64,000 nt of DNA from Anastatus disparis. Taxonomy: Eukaryota > Arthropoda > Insecta > Hymenoptera > Eupelmidae. Position 1 is the first letter of the stretch. Each line of letters begins with the position of its first letter. The translations under genes were made by a program, and so were the position numbers. The stretch spans positions 5,459,501 to 5,523,500 of the forward strand of contig JAFFSR010000218.1 of the NCBI GenBank assembly GCA_017163975.1. The letters are read 5' to 3'. Below the pieces are notes generated by a model. The model ran no database searches and was not told the DNA's origin. It saw only the letters and a program-made list of their open reading frames with translations. This document shows, piece by piece, positions 35,901 to 50,134 of the stretch.

Positions 35901-35979
35901 CAAGCTTGCTTACTTTGCATCGCAAGCTCTGCAACAAGCAGTCAATCCAGGACTTCAAACTACTTTATACTTTTTATAA
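32929..35979 (+). CDS. piwi/aub: Piwi-clade Argonaute, copy 2, frameshifted in exon 4 as assembled
   Basis: Exons 32929-33385, 33470-33678, 33826-34815 and 34913-35979 by comparison with copy 1. Exons 1-3 are intact. In exon 4 one A is missing from an A run at about 35564. One base is gained at about 35633 (ACAAT where copy 1 has ACGT), which restores the frame 21 codons later with a scrambled segment. One G is missing at about 35873, which loses the GTVRVPAPCQYAHK end and with it the catalytic histidine. As written the protein would be inactive. Because only indels are involved and the surrounding sequence is unchanged, consensus error is at least as likely as real damage. Both aspartates of the active site are in frame. 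Confidence 0.85.
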
Positions 35980-36432
35980 ATACTATATTTTCAGCTCAAT
36001 TATTTTTCGGAATTCTACTCAAATTTTTGTGCTGATTTTTTTTTATTTATGAAAGCAATTATTTTTGTATAAAATTAAAAAAATGTTCAATAAATAAAAC
36101 TAACATAAACAAAATTATTTCTTTCTTCATTTATATTATTCAGAAATTTAAATCATAACTCTACCCCTATTCTTATATTATAAATAAATAATTATTAAAT
36201 AGTAATAAATGTAATCAGGACTAGCTCCGATCAATAAATTTTTATTAAAATTATAGTGTCTATACTATAGTAAATATTGAGGTTTTCTTATGAATGACTG
36301 CATTATTTTTCAATATTATTATTGTAATGGATAGTATTTTAATACATTTAAATGTTAATATTTAAAGACATAAATTGAAATCTTTACAAAAAGAAATATT
36401 AATTTTAAACTCATTGTTTACGTCGAATTTTG

Positions 36433-36565
36433 AAAAATAGTATGTAACAAATGCGCAAAGGATGCGATTCACACACGAGCCGAGTTTTTCGCCCTCGCTT
36501 TGCTTGGGCGACAAAAAGGCGAGCGTGTGAACCGTATCGCGCACGTGTTGCGTATTCTATTTTTA
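36433..36565. repeat. GC-rich imperfect palindrome, unit 2
   Basis: Counterpart of the unit 1 palindrome, identical by eye. Confidence 0.75.
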
Positions 36566-38479
36566 AGACACCGTGGTCGAAACACAGGCAATTGAAAACG
36601 AAATTTTTACGATCGTAAAAAGCAACGAGTTTTGTTTGTCACCTGAACGAAGCGAAGGTGACAATAAAACGAGTGAATAACATGTTATAAATAAAAATAC
36701 ATATAAGAATATATTTGTAAACAAAAATATATATTACAAAAAAATATACATAATAAATTTACAAAAAAAAAACATATTCTTAATTAATTAAATATAATAA
36801 ATAATTCAAAACAACCAAATAAATTTAAGTATACAATTCATTTATTGATAAACTATTTCATGTACAAATATTTTATTATTTCTTTTCATTTATCATAAAA
36901 TTGACTGTACCCCTAACGTCAATTGATTCTTTTCCCGAAAAGAATGAGATTACTTACCTTAGAATAAAAGAATTTTTAATAAGGAAAGCGATCACTATAT
37001 TGCACATATATGTCGTATTGCAAGGAGTTGGCGCTACAGCTTAAATTTGCGATATCTCAGGTTCTACTTACTTCAATTTAAAAAAATTGGACAGATTCTT
37101 AAACTAGATGAAGTTTCCCATCATTCTATATCAGAAATATAGAAATATTTTGTTCGCTAACCTATATTATTTCGTTATAAACAAACAAAATTCTGAAAAA
37201 TTGAAGTTTTTTTCTGCTTCAAATCATTTCAGCTTATTTATCAACATTCAAAAGTAATATATAACAATTTATCATTAAAGTTGAGACTCTGAAATTTTTC
37301 AAACACATGTTGAACTTCAAAAAATATCAATTAGCAGTCGAGTTATAAGGTTTTTACCAGCGCGTTCCGCACTAGCGCTACGTCTCTATGTTTTTTGCAA
37401 TATATTTGCCATATCTCTGGTTCTAATTATCGAATCGACATGCAACAAAAACGATTTTTGTTTGTTTTATTAATAAAGAACAAGTTTTCGCAGAGAAAAT
37501 TACTGCATCTATTGTAGTTCATAAACTATAGCCATTTAAACAATAAATTTGTTTATAACAAATTACTCGACCATTTGCGTGAAAAGCAAGTTGCACATTC
37601 GGATTCAGCGGCTCAAAATACGTAAAAATCACCTACTTGCTTGGTGGGAACTCTAACTTCATACGAAACCCTCTGGGCGCCTAGACTAAATCTTTTGAAA
37701 TGTTTCAATAAAAACAAAGAAAACAACGAGAAAGAATTCATTAACGGTGGGCCTACAATTATTAAATTGATATTTAGCATTATCAACTCAATTATTTAAG
37801 ATCTGGTTTGACAATAAACAACCTGGATCCATCTCATTAGGCTCAATAATAGGGATAATCTTAATTTCCGAGATTTCTTATAAATTTTATAATAAGTTTT
37901 GAAGCACTAATGTCTTATTAATCTTCAAATTTAAGAAATTTCCTTGTACTAGTACAGATGGACAACGCAGGTATAGAAAATACACACAAGAGGAATCGTT
38001 TATAATTTGACCGTAGAAAATTTATTTGATTCTCTTATGCAGAGAAAAGTTTTCAATAAATATGACTATTATCTCAATGGCAATAGTTTTAAGATGAAAT
38101 TTAATAAAATTACGAATACAATTTTTAGATGACAAATTTTATTTCAGTATTGGCATCGGAATATAAATTATTTTTATTATGATATTTTCTTCTATTAACG
38201 AAGAATTTATAGCATTACATTAAAATTAATAGTTAAAAAACATACTTTCAATGAAAATATTATACCTTAGAATTAAATAATATCGGCAGTGTTATAATCA
38301 TTATTATAATTGTATTTATTGTCATTTTACACATTTATTGAAATTGTACTGGAAAGCATAAGCAGTATTTAATATAACTATCTTCTCATTTGAATTTTCT
38401 GGAACAATGCCTCAAAAAAATATAGAAAAATGAATTTTTTTGAGCTTAATTTTTTATCAGCAACATATTAGATAAAAGT

Positions 38480-38887
38480 TTTGGAATTCTTATTTGAAAT
38501 CCAGTTGAGGGAAATAAGTTCATCAATTTCAAAACATTTCAAGATATGATAGACGCTAATATGACTATTTTAATTACTAATCGCTTCAAAGAGTTTATTG
38601 TCTCGCTAAACTCCAACTTACTGAAAATTATCAAGTTTTTTGATATACCACAATATATATGCAAAAATCTCAAGTTTATGAAAACGCGACGAACGCTTGT
38701 TTAATAACGAGTTTTCAATCATCGATTTTCGCTGAGATTCATCTTCAATTTCAAAATGGTTGGATCGTAAGTCCAGCTTATGAATCTTTATAAAATACGT
38801 AAGGCATTAGCGCCAAATTCACCTTATCATGAAAAATTTAATATGATAATGCACTGAATAATAGATTATGTAATAGATAACTTCTGG
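38480..38887 (+). pseudogene. Possible ionotropic-receptor-like relic, unit 2
   Basis: Counterpart of 29860-30269. One G is missing in the GTTGAGGG run, which closes the first part of the open frame. The in-frame stops before the PNSPYHEKFN segment are shared with unit 1. Confidence 0.33.
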
Positions 38888-39387
38888 AAAAAAAAACTAT
38901 GTAAGTTTAGAAATCATGATGAACAGAAATATTGACGAAAATAGTCTACCTTCTAGGAATTAGATATGTAACATCGTTTTTATTTTTATATTAGAAATAT
39001 AATATAACTTAAATATAACATTTATATAATGTATATTCTAGTTAAATACATGATTATATAGAGCTATTAAAATTTTTTAGAATCTCTGAAATTCAAAAAA
39101 AGAGTCCACAGTTTTAAAACAATTGAGTATTAAGATGGATGAATGTAACTTTTCCCATAACTTTATAGAAGAAAAAAGTAAACCCAAATTAAAATTACAC
39201 AAAATAAGCGAACATACAAAAAATAAAATATTTTATATAGAGCAATACAGAAAAAACTAATTATTTCAATATTAATATTCAAAAGACAACTTTAATAGAC
39301 AATCAAAATAATATTTAAAAAAATTTTTGAAATAAATCACTCAGAATAGTTTTTGTAATATTAGAATGGAACAATTTCTATTTTCTA

Positions 39388-39758
39388 CACTGAAAAACTT
39401 TCGGCGCACCCTCTATACTCAAAGTATATGTGAAGCGCCGATTCGTGGTATCGTCAGTTATGCGCGCCATCGGAGCATTACACAGAAAGACTCTTGGCGC
39501 TACCTGTATATATGGAGGTTATGTGAAGCGCCGATTCGTCAAGTCTCGAGTTATACGCGCAATCGGAGTAACAGTTACTCAGATTACAGTTTCTCTTGCG
39601 CCGATACGGCACATGTGACGCGCAGATTTGTTCATGCAGCGTTATGCTCAGATGATCGGAGCGTTAGACAATTCGTATTCAGCACACTATCCGCTCCGAT
39701 TGCGTGGCGCTGGCATATTCGAGAGAAGGGCATCTTGCAAGCCGAAAGTTTTTCAGTG
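39388..39758. mobile_element. TA-flanked MITE, unit 2
   Basis: 371 bp. Same ends and TA flanks as in unit 1, at the same place in the unit. One base shorter near the right end. Confidence 0.88.
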
Positions 39759-40527
39759 TATGAACTACATGACTTTGTATTAAACGAAAAATTTTACCTG
39801 TAATAATCCACTGTTAACTTTTATTACGGAATATTATTTGAATCATGCTAATTTTACACAGATTGTATCTTAAAATCCTTTTCATTTCATAGAATCCTTT
39901 TTATCTCAAATTTCATATACTTTTCAAGAAATTATTTAAAATGTGTAATTCAAAAATTTTATGCTCTTTAATCTATTACGATTTCTTAAAATTTTTAAAA
40001 ATTTAAATTATTAAAATTATAATTTGGAATAATCGAATAAATGGAACTTTTTCATAACTTTATAAAAAAATAAATGATTTAAAATTGAAATTAAATTTGT
40101 ATTAATTAAATACTTTGCTTGTGAGTATGAGAGCTTACATTATGATCAAATATTTTATTCAGAAGGAAATATAAAATGATTAATATTCAAATATAAATCT
40201 TTGATTTATATCTCCAAAAAGTTATCAGAATGATATTTATTAAATAGAACTTTTTAAAAAAATCATTAAGAATCGTTTTTTTAATATTTGAACGGAACAA
40301 ATCTCTATTTTTATACATTCTAGATTATTTTATATTTAAGGAAATTTTAATTATGATAATCCTCTGTTAACTTTTATTAGGGATTAACCTATGAAATGTA
40401 GAAATTATGGTATGAAATAAGGGAGTGGCAAAATTATTTGATATCCATATTATACGGATTACCTATTGAATGAATGAAGAAAAAAAAAAAGATTTAGAAA
40501 TACTGAAAATATACCTGGAATTTTTCA

Positions 40528-40661
40528 TATAAATTTTCGTGTCCAAGTCTAATTGATCATTCTGTTTCTGAATTCACTTCGGGCAACATCAAGTAACTAG
40601 TTTACTCTAAGCTTTTAGCAACTTTATTCTAAAATTTTACTTTGTGACTTTTACATTCCAC
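40528..40661 (+). promoter_or_regulatory. Piwi copy 3 promoter and 5' UTR exon
   Basis: TATAAAT at 40528, initiator at 40557-40562, GTAAGT donor at 40662. Confidence 0.5.
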
Positions 40662-41539
40662 GTAAGTATAAAAATGTGGTTTATTCTTATTCTTGAGTAT
40701 CTTTTTGAGATTATCATTCAATTTGTTAAATTTATCTTTTAAAATAATAGAAAGTTAAATTTTCTAGTTAGATTCCGAAAGTTACTGTTTTTACGAAAAC
40801 ACGTAGAAAAGACCTCATACTGAGAGGTATCGCAATTTATCTAGAAATAAATAGAAATTGACTTTGCAGGGATAAATTGTTTATAAGTAATTAACTGATT
40901 TAATTTTTCTTAATTACATGAATTTTTCATTTAAATAACTACATTTACTTCGAGAATTACGAACAAAAACATGTTTTAGACAGCTTTACACTTAATTTTT
41001 ACACAATATGTTTCTGCAGACAAAAAAAAATTGATCAGTTGTATTATCTTATTTTTTTTATTTTAGTATTGTCTTCAATCATTGAAAATATAATTAGTAA
41101 GAATGAATTGTGCATAAATTTTATAATTATATGAAAAGTTATTTTTATCTTTCTAATTTCACTGATTTATATTTTTTGATTGCTTATTATCAATAAAACT
41201 AAAATAAGATGTATGCTTAAACTTATAAATATGTTACTGTACATAATTTTAGAAAATTTTGATGCTGATCTTTATTTGCACATTTATAAAATATTTACAT
41301 AAAACTAACCAAATTCTCGCCTAAATTCTCAAATGAATATTGAAGGTTTTCATCGTTAAGTAATTTTTGGGATTATTATTCAGATGATTCAGATCTTATA
41401 ATCTAACTTTGAAATTGAAAATGAAAAGATAAATTTTCAAGCTGGATGTTAATAAGCTACTATAATTTTAAAATATTTCATAAAAGATTTTCTATAATTT
41501 CGTTTTATATTCAAGAATTTTATTTAATTATAGATAAAA

Positions 41540-44500
41540 ATGGCTTCATGTAATGAATCAAGATCAACATCTCGTGGCCGAGGTAGTTATCAACCACATC
41601 ACCGTAATGGATCTAAGCCTGCGAATAATGAGAGAAATTATGATCGCACTGTGCAATCTAACAATCATAGCCGTGGAGGCCAATCTTTTAATGCCCAAAG
41701 ATTTAGGCCAGCGAACAATAACAGGAATACGACTGAATCTAAGCTTGAGCCTAGAAACGTTGATCAAGGTGGGCAATCTTATAATCGAAAGTATGCAAAT
41801 AATGGCACGCATGCATCGAGAGGTCATGGTAGAGGTGGCTCTTTTGCAAACCAGAGAGGAAGTAGAACTGGTCAACATCATGTATCTGATAAACCATTGA
41901 TTCCTGTCATGCCGAAACCCATCGTACAAGAAAGCGACAAGAACCTACCAATGAACTAGCAACATGTCCTACCGATGCTCAAAATTCAAAGAAAGGTAAG
42001 TTTTAGTTGAAAAAGCATATTATTATGAACATGACAGTAAGCATAAGAGTAGTTAATCTAAAATTTAAATTATTCGTAGGATCGACTGGACAACAAGTCA
42101 TATTGCAATCAAACTACTTTAAATTGAATAGTAAAACTGATTGGTGCTTGTATCAATACAGAGTGGATATTTCTCCTGAAGAAGAAAGAACCGCGGTCCG
42201 CAAAGCTTTTCTGCGACAACATAAAACGATACTTGGAGTTTACGTGTTTGATGGGTCAGTTTTATATACAAGCAATCCTTTACGTCAGGTATGTTTTTCA
42301 ATATTAATTTATAATTTAAAAATATTTTCCGAATTTCAGAAAAAAAATTAGTTGTGCTCATAAATAGTATTTTTAATCAAGTTTTCTTACAAATTTATGA
42401 TAATACCTTTTTAACACAAATCATTTCCATTGCAGCCTTTGGAATTGCTTTCAAAAAGACCAGGAGACGAACAAGCAGTAAACATCAAAATTCGTCTTGT
42501 CGGTGATTTAATGAAAGGAGATTATCACTATCTGCAATTTTTTAACCTACTAGTGGAAAAGGCTTAGAACACTTAAACCTTCAATTGGTTGGTAGAAATT
42601 ATTTTGATGCTCTGAGCAGAGTTGAAGTTAGAGAATATCAACTCGAGTTGTGGCCAGGATACGTGACATCGATTCGACAACATGACAGTGGCGTACTTAT
42701 GTGTGCAGAAATTTCTCATAAAGTGATGAGGAATCAGACGGTCTTAAGTATATTACAAGACTGTTTTCAGCAGAACCAGCATAATTATCAACTCATGTTT
42801 TCAAATATTGTAATGGGGTGCATTGTCTTAACAGATTACAATAATCGAACGTATAAAGTAGATGATGTCGACTTTGAAATGAATCCATCCAAAACCTTCA
42901 AAATGCGTGATGGAACTGATATGTCATATGCCGCTTATTACAAGCAGAAATATCAAATAACTATACGTGACTTAAGGCAGCCGCTTTTGGTATCTAGGTC
43001 CACAGCACGAAAACGCAGAGCTGGCGAACCAGAATTAATTTATTTGATTCCTGAATTATGTCGTAGCACTGGCTTTACAGATGAGATGAGATGTAATTTT
43101 CATTTGATGAAAGCAGTTTCAGAGTTTACAAGAATTGGACCTGCAGCAAGAATAGATCGATTAATGCAGTTTAATCAGAGATTGACCTCTACTACTGAAG
43201 TTATCAAAGAATTTAAAGACTGGAGTTTCGAACTCGATAACGATCTTATTCAAGTGCCAGCTAGAATATTACCAGTGGAAAAAGTCTACTTTGGTGATAA
43301 AAAATTCATCAGACCGAGAAATTCCGATTGGAATTTCAATCTACAAGATAATTCGGCTATCAGATGCACATCCATAAATGACTGGGTGGTCGTAGTTCCA
43401 TCAAGGGCAGCTGATAACGCTAAGGTAATTACTTTAAGTTGAAACGTAGAATAATTAATTATTAATTATCAATAACACTATTCAAAAGATAATCATAAGT
43501 AATTATATTTTTTATTTTCAGAAATTTATTGATGTAATGCTTAATGCTGCCAGTAAAATGAAAATGCCAGTGCGAAGACCTAGGCTTCAAGTAATTCCCG
43601 ATGATAGGATCGATAATTATGTACACGTTGACTGAAATAACGGATCATGAAATTCCGCAATTCATACTTTGTGTTACTACGAATAATAAATTGGACAGAT
43701 ACGCGGCCATCAAGAAAACACTATGCGTGAACCGGGCTATCCCGAGTCAAGTTGTTTTAGCACGTACATTACAGCAGAAATCTGCTTCAATGTTGCACGC
43801 TGTATGCAGCAAAGTCCTCGTTCAGATAAACTGCAAACTTGGTGGCATTCCATGGCAGGTAGAACTTGGCTCACTTTTACCAGGTTTAATGGTTGTTGGA
43901 TTTGATGTTTGTCATAGTAAAACAGCAGGAGGAGATTATGGAGGAATGGTCGCTTCATTAGATCCTAATTTCAGCCGATATTTCAGTGCCGTGAGTGAAC
44001 ACGCTTCTGGAGAAGAATTATCGAATGATTTGTCGGTGCACTTGGGCCAGGCTGTTGAAAAATTTAGAATCGTTAACAATAATAAGTTACCGAGTCGAAT
44101 CATCATTTTCCGAGATGGTGTTGGCGAAGGACAAATCCCATTCGTTCATGATTTCGAAGTTAAGCAAATCAAAAGAGGCTTAGCGCAATTTATGGCGGCG
44201 ATGATAAATTCAGACTTGCATTTATCATCGTTACTAAACAATATTAATTCTAGATTTTTTTATGAATGGCCAAAATCCTACTCCTGGTACTGTTGTTGAT
44301 GATGTAGTAACAGATCCGCTGAAGTACGACTATTTCATCGTTTCTCAAAACGTAAGACAAGGAACTGTAACACCTACAGCGTACAATGTTATTGACGATA
44401 ATACAGATCTTACTTGTGATCAAATGCAAATTTTAACATTTAAGTTATGCCATATGTACTTTAATTTTACTGGTACAGTACAGTACCAGCTCCATGTCAG

Positions 44501-44587
44501 TATGCGCACAAGCTTGCTTACTTTGCATCGCAAGCTCTGCAACAAGCAGTCAATCCAGGACTTCAAACTACTTTATACTTTTTATAA
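41540..44587 (+). CDS. piwi/aub: Piwi-clade Argonaute, copy 3, several frameshifts as assembled
   Basis: Exons 41540-41995, 42080-42288, 42436-43424 and 43522-44587 by comparison with copy 1. Relative to copy 1 there is one A lost at about 41929 (premature stop at 41957-41959), one A lost at about 42556 in exon 3 and two bases lost at about 43624 (GTACACG for GTACACACG). One A is lost in the exon 4 A run at about 44172. One base is gained at about 44241, one T gained at about 44256, and one G lost at about 44481. No nonsense substitution was found, only length changes. The three exon 4 indels of copy 2 recur here. All splice sites are preserved. Confidence 0.82.
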
Positions 44588-45040
44588 ATACTATATTTTC
44601 AGCTCAATTATTTTTCGGAATTCTACTCAAATTTTTGTGCTGATTTTTTTTATTTATGAAAGCAATTATTTTTGTATAAAATTAAAAAAATGTTCAATAA
44701 ATAAAACTAACATAAACAAAATTATTTCTTTCTTCATTTATATTATTCAGAAATTTAAATCATAACTCTACCCCTATTCTTATATTATAAATAAATAATT
44801 ATTAAATAGTAATAAATGTAATCAGGACTAGCTCCGATCAATAAATTTTTATTAAAATTATAGTGTCTATACTATAGTAAATATTGAGGTTTTCTTATGA
44901 ATGACTGCATTATTTTTCAATATTATTATTGTAATGGATAGTATTTTAATACATTTAAATGTTAATATTTAAAAGACATAAATTGAAATCTTTACAAAAG
45001 AAATATTAATTTTAAACTCATTGTTTACGTCGAATTTTGA

Positions 45041-45170
45041 AAAATAGTATGTAACAAATGCGCAAAGGATGCGATTCACACACGAGCCGAGTTTTTCGCC
45101 CTCGCTTTGCTTGGGCGACAAAAGGCGAGCGTGTGAACCGTATCGCGCACGTGTTGCGTATTCTATTTTT
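45041..45170. repeat. GC-rich imperfect palindrome, unit 3
   Basis: Counterpart of the unit 1 palindrome, one A shorter in the central A run. Confidence 0.75.
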
Positions 45171-47082
45171 AAGACACCGTGGTCGAAACACAGGCAATTG
45201 AAAACGAAATTTTTACGATCGTAAAAGCAACGAGTTTTGTTTGTCACCTGAACGAAGCGAAGGTGACAATAAAACAGTGAATAACATGTTATAAATAAAA
45301 ATACATATAAGAATATATTTGTAAACAAAAATATATATTACAAAAAAATATACATAATAAATTTACAAAAAAAAAAACATATTCTTAATTAATTAAATAT
45401 AATAAATAATTCAAAACAACCAAATAAATTTAAGTATACAATTCATTTATTGATAAACTATTTCATGTACAAATATTTTATTATTTCTTTTCATTTATCA
45501 TAAAATTGACTGTACCCCTAACGTCAATTGATTCTTTTCCCGAAAAGAATGAGATTACTTACCTTAGAATAAAAGAATTTTTAATAAGGAAAGCGATCAC
45601 TATATTGCACACATATGTCGTATTGCAAGGAGTTGGCGCTACAGCTTAAATTTGCGATATCTCAGGTTCTACTTACTTCAATTTAAAAAATTGGACAGAT
45701 TCTTAAACTAGATGAAGTTTCCCATCATTCTATATCAGAAATATAGAAATATTTTGTTCGCTAACCTATATTATTTCGTTATAAACAAACAAAATTCTGA
45801 AAAATTGAAGTTTTTTCTGCTTCAAATCATTTCAGCTTATTTATCAACATTCAAAAGTAATATATAACAATTTATCATTAAAGTTGAGACTCTGAAATTT
45901 TTCAAACACATGTTGAACTTCAAAAAATATCAATTAGCAGTCGAGTTATAAGGTTTTTACCAGCGCGTTCCGCACTAGCGCTACGTCTCTATGTTTTTTG
46001 CAATATATTTGCCATATCTCTGGTTCTAATTATCGAATCGACATGCAACAAAAACGATTTTTGTTTGTTTTATTAATAAAGAACAAGTTTTCGCAGAGAA
46101 AATTACTGCATCTATTGTAGTTCATAAACTATAGCCATTTAAACAATAAATTTGTTTTATAACAAATTACTCGACCATTTGCGTGAAAAGCAAGTTGCAC
46201 ATTCGGATTCAGCGGCTCAAAATACGTAAAAATCACCTACTTGCTTGGTGGGAACTCTAACTTCATACGAAACCCTCTGGGCGCCTAGACTAAATCTTTT
46301 GAAATGTTTCAATAAAAACAAAGAAAACAACGAGAAAGAATTCATTAACGGTGGGCCTACAATTATTAAATTGATATTTAGCATTATCAACTCAATTATT
46401 TAAGATCTGGTTTGACAATAAACAACCTGGATCCATCTCATTAGGCTCAATAATAGGGATAATCTTAATTTCCGAGATTTCTTATAAATTTTATAATAAG
46501 TTTTGAAGCACTAATGTCTTATTAATCTTCAAATTTAAGAAATTTCCTTGTACTAGTACAGATGGACAACGCAGGTATAGAAAATACACACAAGAGGAAT
46601 CGTTTATAATTTGACCGTAGAAAATTTATTTGATTCTCTTATGCAGAGAAAAGTTTTCAATAAATATGACTATTATCTCAATGGCAATAGTTTTAAGATG
46701 AAATTTAATAAAATTACGAATACAATTTTTAGATGACAAATTTTATTTCAGTATTGGCATCGGAATATAAATTATTTTATTATGATATTTTCTTCTATTA
46801 ACGAAGAATTTATAGCATTACATTAAAATTAATAGTTAAAAAACATACTTTCAATGAAAATATTATACCTTAGAATTAAATAATATCGGCAGTGTTATAA
46901 TCATTATTATAATTGTATTTATTGTCATTTTTACACATTTATTGAAATTGTACTGGAAAGCATAAGCAGTATTTAATATAACTATCTTCTCATTTGAATT
47001 TTCTGGAACAATGCCTCAAAAAAATATAGAAAAATGAATTTTTTTTGAGCTTAATTTTTTATCAGCAACATATTAGATAAAA

Positions 47083-47490
47083 GTTTTGGAATTCTTATTT
47101 GAAATCCAGTTGAGGAAATAAGTTCATCAATTTCAAAACATTTCAAGATATGATAGACGCTAATATGACTATTTTAATTACTAATCGCTTCAAAGAGTTT
47201 ATTGTCTCGCTAAACTCCAACTTACTGAAAATTATCAAGTTTTTGATATACCACAATATATATGCAAAAATCTCAAGTTTATGAAAACGCGACGAACGCT
47301 TGTTTAATAACGAGTTTTCAATCATCGATTTTCGCTGAGATTCATCTTCAATTTCAAAATGGTTGGATCGTAAGTCCAGCTTATGAATCTTTATAAAATA
47401 CGTAAGGCATTAGCGCCAAATTCACCTTATCATGAAAAATTTAATATGATAATGCACTGAATAATAGATTATGTAATAGATAACTTCTGG
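47083..47490 (+). pseudogene. Possible ionotropic-receptor-like relic, unit 3
   Basis: Counterpart of 29860-30269 with further single-base losses (GTTGAGG run and a T run near 47240). Confidence 0.33.
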
Positions 47491-47988
47491 AAAAAAAACT
47501 ATGTAAGTTTAGAAATCATGATGAACAGAAATATTGACGAAAATAGTCTACCTTCTAGGAATTAGATATGTAACATCGTTTTTATTTTTATATTAGAAAT
47601 ATAATATAACTTAAATATAACATTTATATAATGTATATTCTAGTTAAATACATGATTATATAGAGCTATTAAAATTTTTAGAATCTCTGAAATTCAAAAA
47701 AAGAGTCCACAGTTTTAAAACAATTGAGTATTAAGATGGATGAATGTAACTTTTCCCATAACTTTATAGAAGAAAAAAGTAAACCCAAATTAAAATTACA
47801 CAAAATAAGCGAACATACAAAAAATAAAATATTTTATATAGAGCAATACAGAAAAAACTAATTATTTCAATATTAATATTCAAAAGACAACTTTAATAGA
47901 CAATCAAAATAATATTTAAAAAAATTTTTGAAATAAATCACTCAGAATAGTTTTTGTAATATTAGAATGGAACAATTTCTATTTTCTA

Positions 47989-48357
47989 CACTGAAAAACT
48001 TTCGGCGCACCCTCTATACTCAAAGTATATGTGAAGCGCCGATTCGTGTATCGTCAGTTATGCGCGCCATCGGGCATTACACAGAAAGACTCTTGGCGCT
48101 ACCTGTATATATGGAGGTTATGTGAAGCGCCGATTCGTCAAGTCTCGAGTTATACGCGCAATCGGGTAACAGTTACTCAGATTACAGTTTCTCTTGCGCC
48201 GATACGGCACATGTGACGCGCAGATTTGTTCATGCAGCGTTATGCTCAGATGATCGGAGCGTTAGACAATTCGTATTCAGCACACTATCCGCTCCGATTG
48301 CGTGGCGCTGGCATATTCAGAGAGAAGGGCATCTTGCAAGCCGAAAGTTTTTCAGTG
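47989..48357. mobile_element. TA-flanked MITE, unit 3
   Basis: 369 bp. The ends are intact. Three small losses inside (at about 48048, 48072 and 48165) remove G, or A plus G, from GG and GGAG words. Confidence 0.88.
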
Positions 48358-49124
48358 TATGAACTACATGACTTTGTATTAAACGAAAAATTTTACCTGT
48401 AATAATCCACTGTTAACTTTTATTACGGAATATTATTTGAATCATGCTAATTTTACACAGATTGTATCTTAAAATCCTTTTCATTTCATAGAATCCTTTT
48501 TATCTCAAATTTCATATACTTTTCAAGAAATTATTTAAAATGTGTAATTCAAAAATTTTATGCTCTTTAATCTATTACGATTTCTTAAAATTTTTAAAAA
48601 TTTAAATTATTAAAATTATAATTTGGAATAATCGAATAAATGGAACTTTTTCATAACTTTATAAAAAAATAAATGATTTAAAATTGAAATTAAATTTGTA
48701 TTAATTAAATACTTTGCTTGTGAGTATGAGAGCTTACATTATGATCAAATATTTTATTCAGAAGGAAATATAAAATGATTAATATTCAAATATAAATCTT
48801 TGATTTATATCTCCAAAAGTTATCAGAATGATATTTATTAAATAGAACTTTTTAAAAAATCATTAAGAATCGTTTTTTTAATATTTGAACGGAACAAATC
48901 TCTATTTTTATACATTCTAGATTATTTTATATTTAAGGAAATTTTAATTATGATAATCCTCTGTTAACTTTTATTAGGGATTAACCTATGAAATGTAGAA
49001 ATTATGGTATGAAATAAGGAGTGGCAAAATTATTTGATATCCATATTATACGGATTACCTATTGAATGAATGAAGAAAAAAAAAAAAGATTTAGAAATAC
49101 TGAAAATATACCTGGAATTTTTCA

Positions 49125-49258
49125 TATAAATTTTCGTGTCCAAGTCTAATTGATCATTCTGTTTCTGAATTCACTTCGGGCAACATCAAGTAACTAGTTT
49201 ACTCTAAGCTTTTAGCAACTTTATTCTAAAATTTTACTTTGTGACTTTTACATTCCAC
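49125..49258 (+). promoter_or_regulatory. Piwi copy 4 promoter and 5' UTR exon
   Basis: TATAAAT at 49125, initiator at 49154-49159, GTAAGT donor at 49259. Confidence 0.5.
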
Positions 49259-50134
49259 GTAAGTATAAAAATGTGGTTTATTCTTATTCTTGAGTATCTT
49301 TTTGAGATTATCATTCAATTTGTTAAATTTATCTTTTAAAATAATAGAAAGTTAAATTTTCTAGTTAGATTCGAAAGTTACTGTTTTTACGAAAACACGT
49401 AGAAAAGACCTCATACTGAGAGGTATCGCAATTTATCTAGAAATAAATAGAAATTGACTTTGCAGGGATAAATTGTTTATAAGTAATTAACTGATTTAAT
49501 TTTCTTAATTACATGAATTTTTCATTTAAATAACTACATTTACTTCGAGAATTACGAACAAAAACATGTTTTAGACAGCTTTACACTTAATTTTTACACA
49601 ATATGTTTCTGCAGACAAAAAAAAATTGATCAGTTGTATTATCTTATTTTTTTTTATTTTAGTATTGTCTTCAATCATTGAAAATATAATTAGTAAGAAT
49701 GAATTGTGCATAAATTTTATAATTATATGAAAAGTTATTTTTATCTTTCTAATTTCACTGATTTATATTTTTTGATTGCTTATTATCAATAAAACTAAAA
49801 TAAGATGTATGCTTAAACTTATAAATATGTTACTGTACATAATTTTAGAAAATTTTGATGCTGATCTTTATTTGCACATTTATAAAATATTTACATAAAA
49901 CTAACCAAATTCTCGCCTAAATTCTCAAATGAATATTGAAGGTTTTCATCGTTAAGTAATTTTTGGGATTATTATTCAGATGATTCAGATCTTATAATCT
50001 AACTTTGAAATTGAAAATGAAAAGATAAATTTTCAAGCTGGATGTTAATAAGCTACTATAATTTTAAAATATTTCATAAAAGATTTTCTATAATTTCGTT
50101 TATATTCAAGAATTTTATTTAATTATAGATAAAA

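Larger units (their letters stand above)
31533..40149 (+). repeat. Array unit 2 (8.6 kb)
   Basis: Same content and order as unit 1. Differences seen are mostly one-base length changes in A or T runs, plus rare substitutions (for example A to G in GTGCACACG near 35013, and CACATATATG near 37005). Confidence 0.93.
40150..48748 (+). repeat. Array unit 3 (8.6 kb)
   Basis: Same order of parts. It carries more short deletions than units 1-2, especially in homopolymers and GA/CG words, and is 18-26 bp shorter overall. Confidence 0.93.
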